Source: Lederbergia citrisecunda
GTDB taxonomy: Bacteria; Bacillota; Bacilli; Bacillales; Bacillaceae_C
Direction of reading: 5' to 3'
Assembly: GCF_018343695.1 (NCBI RefSeq)
Contig: NZ_JAGYPJ010000001.1
Coordinates: 2,467,992-2,531,991, forward strand
DNA: 64,000 nt
Positions within the stretch are counted from its first letter, which is position 1; every line of letters begins with the position of its first letter. Positions 9,910 to 19,208 of this stretch are shown piece by piece. Position numbers and translations under genes: made by a program. Below the pieces are notes generated by a model, which made no database searches, was not told where the DNA came from, and was given only the letters and a program-made list of their open reading frames with translations.

Positions 9910-10815
9910 TTACCAAGTTTCGTTATGTATGGGCGCCAATATTTTCTGTACTTCTGTAAGCAGTGCTTCATCCATTCGTTCTTCAACCCACCGGATATTA
10001 TTTTCAATATTTTGGGGATTTGCTGTACTAATTAATGTGGTTGGTATACTTTTATTATTTACTGAGAACTGTACTGCGAGTTTTTCTATAGGTACCCCTT
10101 GCAAGTTGCAAAAATCGACTGCTTTTTGACATACACTTTTTATTCTCTCATTTGCTGGATGCCATTCAGGAGCACCTCTTTGACTAAGTAACCCCATCCC
10201 TAAAGGCGATGCATTTATTACTCCAGTCTTTGTTTCACTCATAAGCGGAAGAATATCTTCAAGAGATGTATCATTGAGCGTGTAGTGACAATAGGATAAA
10301 ATCACATCCAAATTAGTTTGTTCCACCATATCCGTAAAAATTGATAAAGGAAGACCCGATATTCCAAAAGAACTTATCTTCCCTTCTTTCTTTAAATCCT
10401 GAAGTGCAGGAATCGCCTCATTAACTATTTGTGTTCTATCACCAAACTCAATATCATGAAGTAAAAGTATATCTAAGTAATCTGTATGGAGACGTTGCAA
10501 ACTTTCTTCTACACTTTTAATGATTCTTTCATATGAAAAATTAAAATCGTTTTCTCCGTACCTACAAGCTTTTGTACATAAATAATACTTATCTCTCGAA
10601 ACGGTCTTTAACGCTTTTCCGAGTACTGTTTCAGCCTTTGTTAACCCATAATAAGGGGAAACATCTACTAAATTAACACCTAAATCAATAGCAGTATGGA
10701 CTGCTTTTACTCCTTCTGTCTCATCAATGTTTCGAAAGACAGACCCAAGGGACGACGCTCCAAAGCTAAGTGCTGAAACAGATAGTCCCGTTTCTCCTAA
10801 TGTTCGGTATTCCAA
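9910..10815 (-). CDS. Aldo/keto reductase, L-fucose/L-galactose dehydrogenase-like
   Basis: This is an NAD(P)-linked oxidoreductase of the AKR superfamily, close in pattern to L-fucose/L-galactose dehydrogenases that oxidise the sugar to its lactone. I chose the TTG at 10815 with AAGGTGAG just upstream, which gives the family's usual N-terminus MEYRTLGETGLSVS; the longer ORF start at 10851 lacks a site. The tetrad is visible: Asp and Tyr in DVSPYYGL, Lys in LCTKACR, His in LLLHDIEF. It is first in the operon AKR-dehydrogenase-GH29 and divergent from an AraC regulator. A fucose dehydrogenase role rests on this context. Confidence 0.85.
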   Translation of the reverse strand: MEYRTLGETGLSVSALSFGASSLGSVFRNIDETEGVKAVHTAIDLGVNLVDVSPYYGLTKAETVLGKALKTVSRDKYYLCTKACRYGENDFNFSYERIIKSVEESLQRLHTDYLDILLLHDIEFGDRTQIVNEAIPALQDLKKEGKISSFGISGLPLSIFTDMVEQTNLDVILSYCHYTLNDTSLEDILPLMSETKTGVINASPLGMGLLSQRGAPEWHPANERIKSVCQKAVDFCNLQGVPIEKLAVQFSVNNKSIPTTLISTANPQNIENNIRWVEERMDEALLTEVQKILAPIHNETW

Positions 10816-10953
10816 TCTCTCACCTTCTTTGTAAATTGTTCGCGCTTTCAATTAATAGTAGCAAAGTAATAATGTTATAAAAATATCTATTTTTGTTCTT
10901 TATGTACCTTTTTTTGATATAATGTTAGAAAATTAAAATAATCGTGGTGTGAC

Positions 10954-11802
10954 ATGAAACCTCTAACAAAATCAATTGAAAGTGATTTTATTCATATTGT
11001 TTTCCAAGATACAAAGCAGCCTGACCATGAGTTGCCCGATCATGTTCATGATTGGCATGAGATCGTTTATGTTTACGGTGGAACGGGTACTTTTTTTATT
11101 AATCAGCATTTCTATGAAATGTCCAAAGGGGATATTTTTGTATTACCTGCAAATACGATTCATCGAGCAGTACCTGATTCAAAAAATCCAATCACTTCCA
11201 CCGCTTTATTTTTTCATCCTTCTATCATAGCTCAATCATCTTTTATTAGGAGTCTATCAATTGGAGGAATCATAGATAAAAGTAAAAAAGACCAAGAATA
11301 TCGCTACTCTCTTGCAACAAACAAAAATAATAAGGTCGAAAACTTTCTAATGGAGATAGAAAAAGAATATAGGTATAAGCGCGTGGATAGTTGGGAGGCA
11401 ATTGTACTACTGTTGCATTTGTTATTACTAGAATTAAATAGGCATTGTTTAAAGCAAAATGAAAGAATGGGAAACCATGAACCTGACTGGCTAAAGAACA
11501 GTCTAATATATATTGATAAACATTTAGGTGAAAAACTAGATTTAAAAACAATTGCAAAAACCGTCTCCGTCTCACCTGCTCATTTAAGTCGAGAATTTAA
11601 AGGTTTTATTGGAATGAACATCACAGATTACATCACAACAAAACGTATAATCTGGGCGAAGGAAATGCTTCTCTCGACAAATGATCCGATTCATTCCATC
11701 GCCCATCAATGTGGGTATCAGAGTATGCCCCATTTTCATAGAACTTTTAAAAGTATCACTGGAAAAACACCAAAAGAATATAGATTTAATATTCAATACT
11801 AA
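10954..11802 (+). CDS. AraC-family regulator with cupin sensor domain
   Basis: This is a predicted transcription factor of 282 residues. The N-terminal cupin carries metal/sugar-pocket residues in HVHDWHEIVYV and a second His in PANTIHRAV. The C-terminal double helix-turn-helix (about 185-280) shows LKTIAKTVSVSPAHLSREFK and IAHQCGYQSMPHFHRTFK. It is the only plus-strand gene near here and is divergent from the L-fucose operon, whose start is about 140 bp away, so it probably controls that operon. Its ribosome binding site is weak (GTGGTGTGAC before ATG). Confidence 0.9.
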   Translation: MKPLTKSIESDFIHIVFQDTKQPDHELPDHVHDWHEIVYVYGGTGTFFINQHFYEMSKGDIFVLPANTIHRAVPDSKNPITSTALFFHPSIIAQSSFIRSLSIGGIIDKSKKDQEYRYSLATNKNNKVENFLMEIEKEYRYKRVDSWEAIVLLLHLLLLELNRHCLKQNERMGNHEPDWLKNSLIYIDKHLGEKLDLKTIAKTVSVSPAHLSREFKGFIGMNITDYITTKRIIWAKEMLLSTNDPIHSIAHQCGYQSMPHFHRTFKSITGKTPKEYRFNIQY

Positions 11803-11852
11803 ACTAGATACTAATTCTTTAATTAAGGTATTTGAAATTATACAGTTAACTA

Positions 11853-11885
11853 CAAAAAAAGAGTGAGATTTCATCCCTCACTCTC
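11853..11885 (-). terminator. Terminator of the araN-to-LplA-like transcription unit
   Basis: On the minus strand GAGAGTGAG pairs with CTCACTC and is followed by seven T residues. It lies about 100 nt beyond the stop at 11985 and also faces the 3' end of the convergent AraC gene. Confidence 0.8.
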
Positions 11886-11984
11886 AATTCGTGAACAATT
11901 TATATTTATTTTTCTTTCGAGAAGCAGAGCAATAGTACAAAATGTCTGAGAGGAAGATTCTTATTATCTTTCTCTTCATATCAT

Positions 11985-13592
11985 TTAAAAATCTATTTTA
12001 TTTTCTTGATACTCATCATAATACTTTTGCATCATATCGATAGTTCTTGTTATACCAATACTTTCTAACTGTTGTACGTAAGCATCCCATTCTTCTTCCA
12101 TACCACCTTCAGTAATCCATTTACCAAAAGCACCCATCGAAAGATTCATTAAGGTGGAATTGAGTTGCGTTAATACATAATAATCTTCTGGACTATATTT
12201 AATAAAAATCTCAGGATATACGTCTTTTTCTTTATTAATGCCATCAAGTGCGGCTTTTAATGGCTTAGTTTGTTCGACAATTGCTTCTAAATCGGAACTA
12301 GGAGTTATCTGCGATGAATCTGGTATATACATAGGTCCATTATCTCCCCAAGTTGTTGTCCATTTCCAAGTAGCAGGGTCCATTCCGAGATCTTCTGGTG
12401 GAAGTACTGTATACGTACCCTCACCATTATCGGAAATATTTGATCCGACGGAACCAAATAATACTTGCATACTGACAATCGGATCATATAGTTCATTAAT
12501 GAATTTCATCGCTGCGTCCTTGTCTTTAGCGGTGGCTGACATTTGGACCATGTTCGCACCATACGTCAATCCATAGAAATCATAACTCCAAGAAACCTGT
12601 TTGTCCGAGCTCGATGAAACTTGCAAAGGTGGCAGTGAAACGTATTGTGAGGCAAGCGTATTACCGAATCGTTCTGATAACTCCCAACCCCATGTAAAGC
12701 CGACGTTTGCTGTCTCTCCATTTCCGCGTGCAACGGATTGATACGTTGCATAATCGCGAGAAAGAATGTCCTCGGTCAGTACACCGGCATCCCAACATTT
12801 ATGTAAAAATGTAATTAATTCCTTCGCACGCTCGTCAATGAAAAAGTTTTTAACGACGCCGTTTTCAACGAAATACCCCTGACCGCCACCGTTCGTAATG
12901 GTTATTCCAACACTCCCTAACAAAACAGTAGGGTGGAAAAAATTAAATCCTCCCATACCGAGTGGTGCAAAATCCATTGGAATTTCGTCATTGGGATCAC
13001 CATTACCATTTACATCATTTTCCTTAAACGCTACTAAAACAGCAAATAACTCATCCCATGTTGTCGGCACTTCCAAGCCTAATTGATCCAACCATTGCTT
13101 ATTAATGAATTGTCTCGTCGCGGTTTCAGTTCCAAACGGCTGATACTTTGGTAATCCGTAAATTTTTCCGTCAAGTTGAGTGGCAATCACTTCCGTTTCA
13201 GGCTTATCTTGAAACATTTGCTGAACGTTCGGACCATGCTTTTCAATTAATTCCGTCAAATCTTGAAACATGCCTGGATATTGAGCAAATTCGGCGTCCG
13301 TTATTGCATTGGGCCCAATGATAAGATCGGGAATTTCTCCACTAAACAATAAATCTTGTTTTATTTTTTCCCAATCTGAAGACACTTCCTGCCACTCAAT
13401 TTCCACTCCGGCCTTTTTCTCTGCTTCTTTTAGCCAATCCATGTTAGATACATCTTGAGTTAAAGGATGTTTTACAATAATGGCAGTTAATTTTACTTTA
13501 CTTTTAGATTTACCGACACCAATACTTATACAACCAGCCAAAAAGAAAACACAAATGGTTATCATTAAAAAAGCTACGAGTCTCTTTCTCAC
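11985..13592 (-). CDS. Extracellular solute-binding lipoprotein, LplA/YtcQ-like
   Basis: This sugar-binding lipoprotein belongs to a large (about 535 residue) subgroup of ABC binding proteins. The GTG at 13592 gives a clean signal peptide with lipobox FLAGC (Cys 21); the longer ORF begins four codons earlier at a GTG that falls within the GAGGAG site. Conserved binding-protein features include PDLIIGPNAITDAEFAQ and WDELFAVLVAFKENDVNG. It is the last gene before a terminator and has no permeases of its own; it follows the MFS gene by 54 nt. It may supply ligands to araP/araQ or to permeases outside the window. Confidence 0.85.
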   Translation of the reverse strand: MRKRLVAFLMITICVFFLAGCISIGVGKSKSKVKLTAIIVKHPLTQDVSNMDWLKEAEKKAGVEIEWQEVSSDWEKIKQDLLFSGEIPDLIIGPNAITDAEFAQYPGMFQDLTELIEKHGPNVQQMFQDKPETEVIATQLDGKIYGLPKYQPFGTETATRQFINKQWLDQLGLEVPTTWDELFAVLVAFKENDVNGNGDPNDEIPMDFAPLGMGGFNFFHPTVLLGSVGITITNGGGQGYFVENGVVKNFFIDERAKELITFLHKCWDAGVLTEDILSRDYATYQSVARGNGETANVGFTWGWELSERFGNTLASQYVSLPPLQVSSSSDKQVSWSYDFYGLTYGANMVQMSATAKDKDAAMKFINELYDPIVSMQVLFGSVGSNISDNGEGTYTVLPPEDLGMDPATWKWTTTWGDNGPMYIPDSSQITPSSDLEAIVEQTKPLKAALDGINKEKDVYPEIFIKYSPEDYYVLTQLNSTLMNLSMGAFGKWITEGGMEEEWDAYVQQLESIGITRTIDMMQKYYDEYQENKIDF

Positions 13593-13646
13593 GCCTTCCC
13601 CCACTCCTCACTATTAGCTAGTTTAATGATACCAAGTTTTGGAAGA

Positions 13647-14810
13647 TTATGCCGCTGATTTTTCGAGTTTTTCAGATTTTTCTAAAGAAAAGCTAATAAA
13701 AATGATTAATATTAACGGTAACGATAATATCCCAAATAAAACACCCATTTGTACATGCTCAGCTATAAAGCCGAACAAATATGGAATCGTCATCCCGCCA
13801 ACTCCACCTGCTGCTACTGCTAGGCCAAAGGCTGTTCCAGAGTATTGGGATGAAAACATCGATCCCGCTTGAGATACTATGAGTGGCCATATTCCGGAAA
13901 AGCCAAGGCCCATTAAAAATAAGGTTACGGGAGCAATCGAATTGAACACCGAAAATACTTGTGCCACTAGTCCCATAATCGATACAAGGCATAAACCACT
14001 TACAAGAATTTTATTTGAAAATCTTTCAGCCAACCAAGCTGAAATAAAACGGCCGATTGTAATGCCAAACCAAAGCAACCCGACCATAAAGCCAGCAAAT
14101 GCTTGTTCATAATTCATATCTGTTAAATGTTTTGGCGTCCAACCCCAAGCGGTTGTTTCCACCCCTACATACAATGCAATCGCCGTACAAAGCAAGATAA
14201 AGCTTTTATTCCCTAAAATATTTTTAAACGCGGAAACATCAAAACTCTCATCTGTTTCTACTCTTGGATATTCATATCTCGTTACCCAAATAACTGCTAC
14301 AAAAGCTAAGATGGCAGCGACTAAATAAGCCGTATTCCAAGAATAATTTGAATCGATTAACCAACCAGAAAAAGTAGGTCCTACAATGGCTCCAACACCG
14401 AAGAATACATGAGCAAAGGTAACCGCTCGTCTTTCATTCCCCGGATTGACATCAGCTACGATGGCACTAAGTGTACTTTCGATAACTCCACCAAAACCAC
14501 CTATTAGAAAAAACATTACAATAGAAAGTGAAAAATATGGTGAAATCGAGAATAATAGGAGTGCGCTTGCAAATCCAAATCCCGACCAAACAACTACTCG
14601 TTTTTTCCCAATCCGATCGGAAATAATTCCTCCAAATATGATCGCCACCGTAAATCCAGCAGCAGAAACCGAAAAGAACGACCCCATTTGCGCAACTGAC
14701 AAATGGAAGGAATCAGACATTTTTTCAATTAATGGACCAAGCATCGTCATTTGCAAACCGAACACCAAAATGGCGAAATTGATAGCATAAGTAAAAAGTT
14801 TTCTGTTCAT
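13647..14810 (-). CDS. MFS transporter (sugar permease type)
   Basis: This is a 12-helix major facilitator protein of about 387 residues. The ATG at 14810 is preceded by GGGGG; 21 more codons upstream lack a site. The loop 2-3 motif GGIISDRIGKKRVVV matches the MFS signature. The glycine-rich helix GTAFGLAVAAGGVGGM and the overall length fit fucose/glucose-type permeases. Its position between the arabinose importer and an LplA-like lipoprotein suggests monosaccharide uptake or export; the sugar is not identifiable. Confidence 0.85.
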   Translation of the reverse strand: MNRKLFTYAINFAILVFGLQMTMLGPLIEKMSDSFHLSVAQMGSFFSVSAAGFTVAIIFGGIISDRIGKKRVVVWSGFGFASALLLFSISPYFSLSIVMFFLIGGFGGVIESTLSAIVADVNPGNERRAVTFAHVFFGVGAIVGPTFSGWLIDSNYSWNTAYLVAAILAFVAVIWVTRYEYPRVETDESFDVSAFKNILGNKSFILLCTAIALYVGVETTAWGWTPKHLTDMNYEQAFAGFMVGLLWFGITIGRFISAWLAERFSNKILVSGLCLVSIMGLVAQVFSVFNSIAPVTLFLMGLGFSGIWPLIVSQAGSMFSSQYSGTAFGLAVAAGGVGGMTIPYLFGFIAEHVQMGVLFGILSLPLILIIFISFSLEKSEKLEKSAA

Positions 14811-14829
14811 ACATTTTCCCCCATACACA

Positions 14830-14871
14830 GGAGTCAGCCCCTTACCGAAACAATCGGAAGGGACTGACTCC
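14830..14871 (-). terminator. Hairpin between the DUF624 and MFS genes
   Basis: GGAGTCAGTCCCTTCCG pairs with CGGTAAGGGGCTGACTCC across a short loop. No U-run follows on the minus strand, so it may be a partial terminator or an mRNA-stabilising end that lowers expression of the MFS and LplA-like genes. Confidence 0.6.
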
Positions 14872-14955
14872 ATTAATAATTATCTTATTTTTTTGAATTT
14901 CATTATTTTTAGAATACCAGAATTCTGAAATAAATGAAAGGGGTTGTAAGAACAC

Positions 14956-15570
14956 TTAGCTTTTATCCAATTTAAAAAAGACTTGCATGGATACCCACAT
15001 ACTTCCTGCTAATGCAACAGCAATCGAGAAAAAGAGAATAAATGCGGGGATTTCCAAAGAGATATAAAGCACAATGAAAATGACCATTCCAAGTAACAGC
15101 GTATAATGTATCCTTGAAATACCTATAATGAATGCATTTTTTATATGATTATGCCATTTGGCCTCGTAATGAGCCATTAATGGAAATGACCATAATGCAA
15201 TGATTGAATAGAAAAAAACTAAAAGGTAAAAAGCAAATGGGATGATAAACAGGATTTCATTTGTTGTATTCACCATTACTCGATAATTTATATAGAGTAC
15301 CAAACCAACAATCGTAAGAATCCATCCAAGAACATTGGCACTTTTAAACTCTTGCTTATATATGTCCTTGAACTCTTGAAAAATATGAGTCTCATCATTA
15401 CCCATTATCCACTTTCTCGCTACCCCAAGCGCAGCAACCGTCGCAGGAAAAACACCCGCTATGAATAAACCGAGAAATGAAAATAGAAACCATAACACGT
15501 TTAGAATGGCAAAACGCATAACCCAACTTAGGATTCGATCAAATGTGGATACGATTTGTTTACCTACCAT
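14956..15570 (-). CDS. DUF624 (YesL-family) membrane protein
   Basis: This is a membrane protein of about 204 residues with several hydrophobic segments (FAILNVLWFLFSFLGLFIAG, VLGWILTIVGLVLYI and others). The motif FPATVAALGVARKWIMG is shared with the second DUF624 protein at 62.1-62.7 kb (FPATAAMFSVIRQWKL). The ATG at 15570 has AAGGGTGG 7 nt upstream. Family members commonly lie beside carbohydrate ABC importers, as here directly after araQ, but their function is unknown. Confidence 0.85.
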   Translation of the reverse strand: MVGKQIVSTFDRILSWVMRFAILNVLWFLFSFLGLFIAGVFPATVAALGVARKWIMGNDETHIFQEFKDIYKQEFKSANVLGWILTIVGLVLYINYRVMVNTTNEILFIIPFAFYLLVFFYSIIALWSFPLMAHYEAKWHNHIKNAFIIGISRIHYTLLLGMVIFIVLYISLEIPAFILFFSIAVALAGSMWVSMQVFFKLDKS

Positions 15571-15607
15571 GTTGTAGCCACCCTTATTCATCTTCTTTCA
15601 CTCTTTT

Positions 15608-16450
15608 CTATCCTTTAACTCCACCAACAGTAAGCCCTGTTACAAAATAGCGTTGGAAAAAGATAAATAATATAATGATTGGAACAATCGTCATAACCGA
15701 ACCAGCAATCAATATATCGTAGTTATTCCCGTACGGTGTTAACAATGTTGCTAATCCAATCGGCAATGTGAACATATCATTCGAACGCAATACTATAAGA
15801 GGCCATAGGAAGTTATTCCAGCTTCCTAATCCTTGTAAAATTGCCATCGCCGCTAAAGATGGTGTCATTAACGGCAGCATGATTTTAAAAAAGATCCCAT
15901 ACTCCGTCGATCCATCAATTCTTGCAGCATCCATCAATTCCTTAGGTAAACCGAGGGCAAATTGCCTAAAAAAGAAAACTGCAATTGGCGCAACAATTGC
16001 TGGGAGCATAACAGCCGTATATGTATTAATTAACTGCCAACTGATCATGAGTTGGTAAAGCGGCAACATTAAAATTTCAAAAGGTACCATCAAAATAAAT
16101 AAAACGAGCATAAATAAAAGGTTTCTACCTTTAAAATCATATAATGCTAAAGCATATCCTACCATTGATGAAAAAAACAAAGAAAGAACAATTGTAATCG
16201 CTGAAATGACTAAGCTATTCCCATACCAGTCCCAATAATTGCCAGCCACTGTGAAAATATAAATATAGTTGTCAATGTTTAATGAACTTGGGTCGAACGT
16301 TAAACTAATCCCGTTACGCATTAATTCTGATGAGGGTCTAAAAGAAGAAAGAAGCAAGCTCAAAATTGGAAACAGCGCAATCAATGAAATGATGACAAAG
16401 AAAACATTAATAACCCATTTGAGTCCTGAATCACTTTTTTTCGGTTTCAT
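15608..16450 (-). CDS. araQ: Arabino-oligosaccharide ABC permease AraQ
   Basis: This is the second membrane subunit of the arabinose-oligomer importer. It has six predicted helices and the EAA-loop motif DAARIDGSTEYGIFF. It closely resembles B. subtilis AraQ as I recall it, including MGYALALYDFKGRN-like and SWNNFLWPLIVLRS segments and the C-terminus TGLTVGGVKG. The ATG at 16450 is better placed than the ATG at 16459, which touches the GGGGAG site. It follows araP with one base between them. Confidence 0.9.
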   Translation of the reverse strand: MKPKKSDSGLKWVINVFFVIISLIALFPILSLLLSSFRPSSELMRNGISLTFDPSSLNIDNYIYIFTVAGNYWDWYGNSLVISAITIVLSLFFSSMVGYALALYDFKGRNLLFMLVLFILMVPFEILMLPLYQLMISWQLINTYTAVMLPAIVAPIAVFFFRQFALGLPKELMDAARIDGSTEYGIFFKIMLPLMTPSLAAMAILQGLGSWNNFLWPLIVLRSNDMFTLPIGLATLLTPYGNNYDILIAGSVMTIVPIIILFIFFQRYFVTGLTVGGVKG

Positions 16451-16451
16451 A

Positions 16452-17396
16452 TTATTCATCTCCCCTTTTAAATGCTCCGGTGAGAATAAGCTGAATGAAA
16501 CTAATAATAAAGATGATAATCATCAACACAACCCCAATTGCAGCACCGAATCCCATGTTATTTTGTTGTATTCCTTGTTGGTAAAGATATCCTACAACTG
16601 TTAATCCGATATTTCCAGGAGAACCGCCACTCCAGTAAACGAAACTTTCCTCAAACATTCGATATCCACCGATGATTGAAATCGTCGACACGAAAATCGT
16701 AACTGGTTTTAAAAATGGCAGCGTCACAAATCGAAATTTCTGAAACCTGGATGCACCATCAATATCAGCCGCTTCATATAATTCATTCGGAACCGTTTGT
16801 AATGCAGCGAGGAAGTATAAAATATTGACTCCCATCCAACGCCAGCAACAAAGCAAAACCATCAAAAGCATCCCGGACCACGCATGATAACGCCATTCGA
16901 CAGAGTTCAATCCAAGCCAATTCATGAATTGGTTTGCAGCAGCGCTGTCAGTTTCTCCAAATAACAATCGAAAAACCATACCTGCAACAATCGTGGATGT
17001 TAATGCTGGTATAAATAAGGATGCTCTAAACAATACTTTGAATTTAACTAACTTAGAGTCTAGTAAAACTGCTAAAATTATCGGGACTGTTACTAAAATG
17101 ACTACCGTTAAAACAACATATATCGTCGTATTTGATAAAGCTTTATAAAACGTAGGGTTGAGAATCCTGGAATAATTTCTGAATCCTATATATGTTATTT
17201 GACCGGGCAAAATACTTTGAAAACTCATAATGAATGCTTTTATCGTTGGATAAAGTGTAAAAACGAAAAATGATAGAACAAACGGCGTAACGAATATATA
17301 AGGTACAACTTTTTTAGAGTTTAAAAACTTTAAAATTTTATTCGGGCTCTTTATAGGTGCCATTTCAGTTGCTGTATTTCGCGGTGTTGGTAACAT
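16452..17396 (-). CDS. araP: Arabino-oligosaccharide ABC permease AraP
   Basis: This is the first membrane subunit of the importer, about 314 residues. The ATG at 17396 has AGGTGG 6 nt upstream. Visible are the EAA motif ELYEAADIDGASRFQKF and segments typical of AraP (LFIPALTSTIVAGMVFRLL, RMFEESFVYW). It lies between araN and araQ in the order known from B. subtilis. No ATPase is encoded in this cluster; in B. subtilis the shared ATPase MsmX energises AraNPQ, so the same arrangement is inferred. Confidence 0.9.
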   Translation of the reverse strand: MLPTPRNTATEMAPIKSPNKILKFLNSKKVVPYIFVTPFVLSFFVFTLYPTIKAFIMSFQSILPGQITYIGFRNYSRILNPTFYKALSNTTIYVVLTVVILVTVPIILAVLLDSKLVKFKVLFRASLFIPALTSTIVAGMVFRLLFGETDSAAANQFMNWLGLNSVEWRYHAWSGMLLMVLLCCWRWMGVNILYFLAALQTVPNELYEAADIDGASRFQKFRFVTLPFLKPVTIFVSTISIIGGYRMFEESFVYWSGGSPGNIGLTVVGYLYQQGIQQNNMGFGAAIGVVLMIIIFIISFIQLILTGAFKRGDE

Positions 17397-17465
17397 ATGA
17401 TACCACCTCGTCATTTCTTAATTACTTGATAAGACAGGAATGATCCTGTCCCATCAAGTATTTCT

Positions 17466-18809
17466 TTACTGCTTATTGCTTCTAATTTTCTCCGCTGCTT
17501 CTTTCAATGCTTCTTCTGCAGTCTTTGTTTGCTGCCTTAAGACACTATCAAATGTGATCGTATTAATTTCATTCTGCACTTCAGGAGTTTGCGGAGTTAT
17601 ATGAACAGGATTGATTTCATCCCGTACATCAAGAAGTGTATCGAAAATATCGTTACCAAAGAATTGGTAGAATTTATTGTCTTGCTTCACTTCTTCACTT
17701 TCCCATACGTCCCAGCGAGGAGGGTCGAAGCCTAGGACCGTCCATAATTTGATATTCGCTTCCCTTGAAAGTTTTGCAAATGCTAAAAATTCTTTTGCGA
17801 GATCAGGATGCTTCGTTTGATTCGTAACGACAGTTCCTGTTCCTCCCATACCCGCCGATCTGAAACCACCCGGCTCCCAAGCAGGCATCGGACGAATGAC
17901 CATCTTATTTTTTAAGTCTGGCATATAATCTATAAATCTACCCATATACCATAATGGCATTGAGATGGAAGCTGCCCCACCGTCATTCATATAAGCATAA
18001 TATTCTTCCGCGTGAGGTTGTCCTCCGGGAGTCAATTCAGCGATTTTATGCACATAAATGAGGTCATGCAGGAATTGGAGTGCTTTAATATTTTCAGGGC
18101 TGTCGACAGTTACTTCCCCATTTTCATCAAACCAGTCAGAGCCCTGCTGGCTAATCATAGCCCACATCGGAATATAGTCACCAGTAGGGACATTTGTCAT
18201 CATTTTCCCTGTTTTCGCAACTACTTGTTTCCCAGCCTCTACATAGTCGTCCCAAGTTTTAATGGAATCAATATCTACTCCTGCTTCATCCATAATTTCT
18301 TTGTTATAATACATGACTGATGCACCGACATGTGTTGGCATCCCGTAATACTGGCCGTCTTTACTATATATTTCCAAACGAGCTTTTACAAAATTATCGA
18401 TTTCAGGCTCAACAAGCTGATTCATCGGCAATAATTGCGGCTCGCCTTGCAAATAATTCGGAAAACGACTGATTTCAATATCCGAAATGTCAGGGGCACC
18501 CTTCCCAGATTGTAAGGCTAAAAGCAAGTTATTATGCATTTGATCATAAGGATATGTTTCTACCTTCAATTTAATCGGTTTGTCTGAATTCTCTTCATTC
18601 CAGCGTTTTGCAGCATCTTCAAAAAACTCCATATGCAAGGAAGCAAACGTCCAAAAAGTTAATTCTGTCGCTCCTTTAATATCGTCTCCAACAACACGAC
18701 TATCTGTTGCTTCTCCAGAACCAGAGCCTGATTTCTTTCCACCACAAGCTACAAGAACGATCGACATTACTCCAATCAGTAAAATGAAAAGACTCTTTTT
18801 TATCACCAT
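17466..18809 (-). CDS. araN: Arabino-oligosaccharide-binding lipoprotein AraN
   Basis: This is the ligand-binding lipoprotein of the arabino-oligosaccharide importer, 447 residues. The signal peptide ends in lipobox VLVAC (Cys 22). Segments match AraN of B. subtilis as I recall it: LTFWTFASLH, YPYDQMHNNLL, PTHVGASVMYYNKE, PLWYMGRFIDYMPDLK and KLWTVLGFDPPRWDVW. GGGGGG lies 4-6 nt before the ATG. It is first in a unit with araP, araQ and DUF624, with a full-match cre and two AraR-like boxes upstream, the double control known for arabinose genes. Confidence 0.9.
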   Translation of the reverse strand: MVIKKSLFILLIGVMSIVLVACGGKKSGSGSGEATDSRVVGDDIKGATELTFWTFASLHMEFFEDAAKRWNEENSDKPIKLKVETYPYDQMHNNLLLALQSGKGAPDISDIEISRFPNYLQGEPQLLPMNQLVEPEIDNFVKARLEIYSKDGQYYGMPTHVGASVMYYNKEIMDEAGVDIDSIKTWDDYVEAGKQVVAKTGKMMTNVPTGDYIPMWAMISQQGSDWFDENGEVTVDSPENIKALQFLHDLIYVHKIAELTPGGQPHAEEYYAYMNDGGAASISMPLWYMGRFIDYMPDLKNKMVIRPMPAWEPGGFRSAGMGGTGTVVTNQTKHPDLAKEFLAFAKLSREANIKLWTVLGFDPPRWDVWESEEVKQDNKFYQFFGNDIFDTLLDVRDEINPVHITPQTPEVQNEINTITFDSVLRQQTKTAEEALKEAAEKIRSNKQ

Positions 18810-18845
18810 TTATCCCCCCTGTTATTTGACACGGTACTCATTAAT

Positions 18846-18861
18846 AAGGAAACGCTTTCAA
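18846..18861 (-). promoter_or_regulatory. cre (CcpA) site upstream of araN
   Basis: TTGAAAGCGTTTCCTT matches the B. subtilis cre consensus WTGNAANCGNWNNCWW at all 16 positions. It lies about 40 nt upstream of the araN start, so carbon catabolite repression of the importer is likely. Confidence 0.7.
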
Positions 18862-18936
18862 CAAAAATGAAAACTCACACCCCCGTAGTATTTATCAGTA
18901 TAGTTGTTGTACAACCTGTGATAACTCTACTCTATT

Positions 18937-18952
18937 ACCTGTACGAACATGT
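18937..18952 (-). promoter_or_regulatory. AraR-like operator upstream of araN
   Basis: ACCTGTACGAACATGT keeps the TGTACG core and is almost the same as the egsA-proximal box at 7020-7035. It lies about 130 nt upstream of the araN start. Confidence 0.55.
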
Positions 18953-19099
18953 TATCATTTGTCGTAAATGTGGTCAACCATTTTATTTAATGAACTATAG
19001 TAAAAAAGCCTTATTTTATAACGGTATTTTCGACAATATTATTCATAATTTTCTCTTCTGAAAGGTTGAAGTTGTATATTGCTGCGTTTCACCAAAACT

Positions 19100-19115
19100 A
19101 CCTATACGTACCAAT
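19100..19115 (-). promoter_or_regulatory. Second AraR-like operator in the araN upstream region
   Basis: ACCTATACGTACCAAT shares TACGTAC with the operator consensus. It is about 163 bp from the first box, so the two could cooperate by looping. The rest of 18862-19154 shows nothing else I can name. Confidence 0.45.
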
Positions 19116-19154
19116 AGATGTTAACTTTAATATCATACGGTTATTTTATAGGAT

Positions 19155-19200
19155 AAAAAAAGAGTGATTTGTCATGTTAATTCGACAAATCACTCTTTTA
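19155..19200 (-). terminator. Strong terminator after the GH4 gene
   Basis: On the minus strand AAAGAGTGATTTGTC pairs perfectly with GACAAATCACTCTTT and is followed by a T-run. It separates the GH4 gene from the araN promoter region. Confidence 0.9.
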
Positions 19201-19208
19201 GTTTAATC

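Noticed and set aside
13639-14790. Several plus-strand ORFs antisense to the MFS gene
   Set aside because: They are shadows of the real minus-strand frame.
18867-19061. Plus-strand 64-codon ORF
   Set aside because: It overlaps the araN control region with cre and AraR-like boxes and has no ribosome binding site; it is likely chance.
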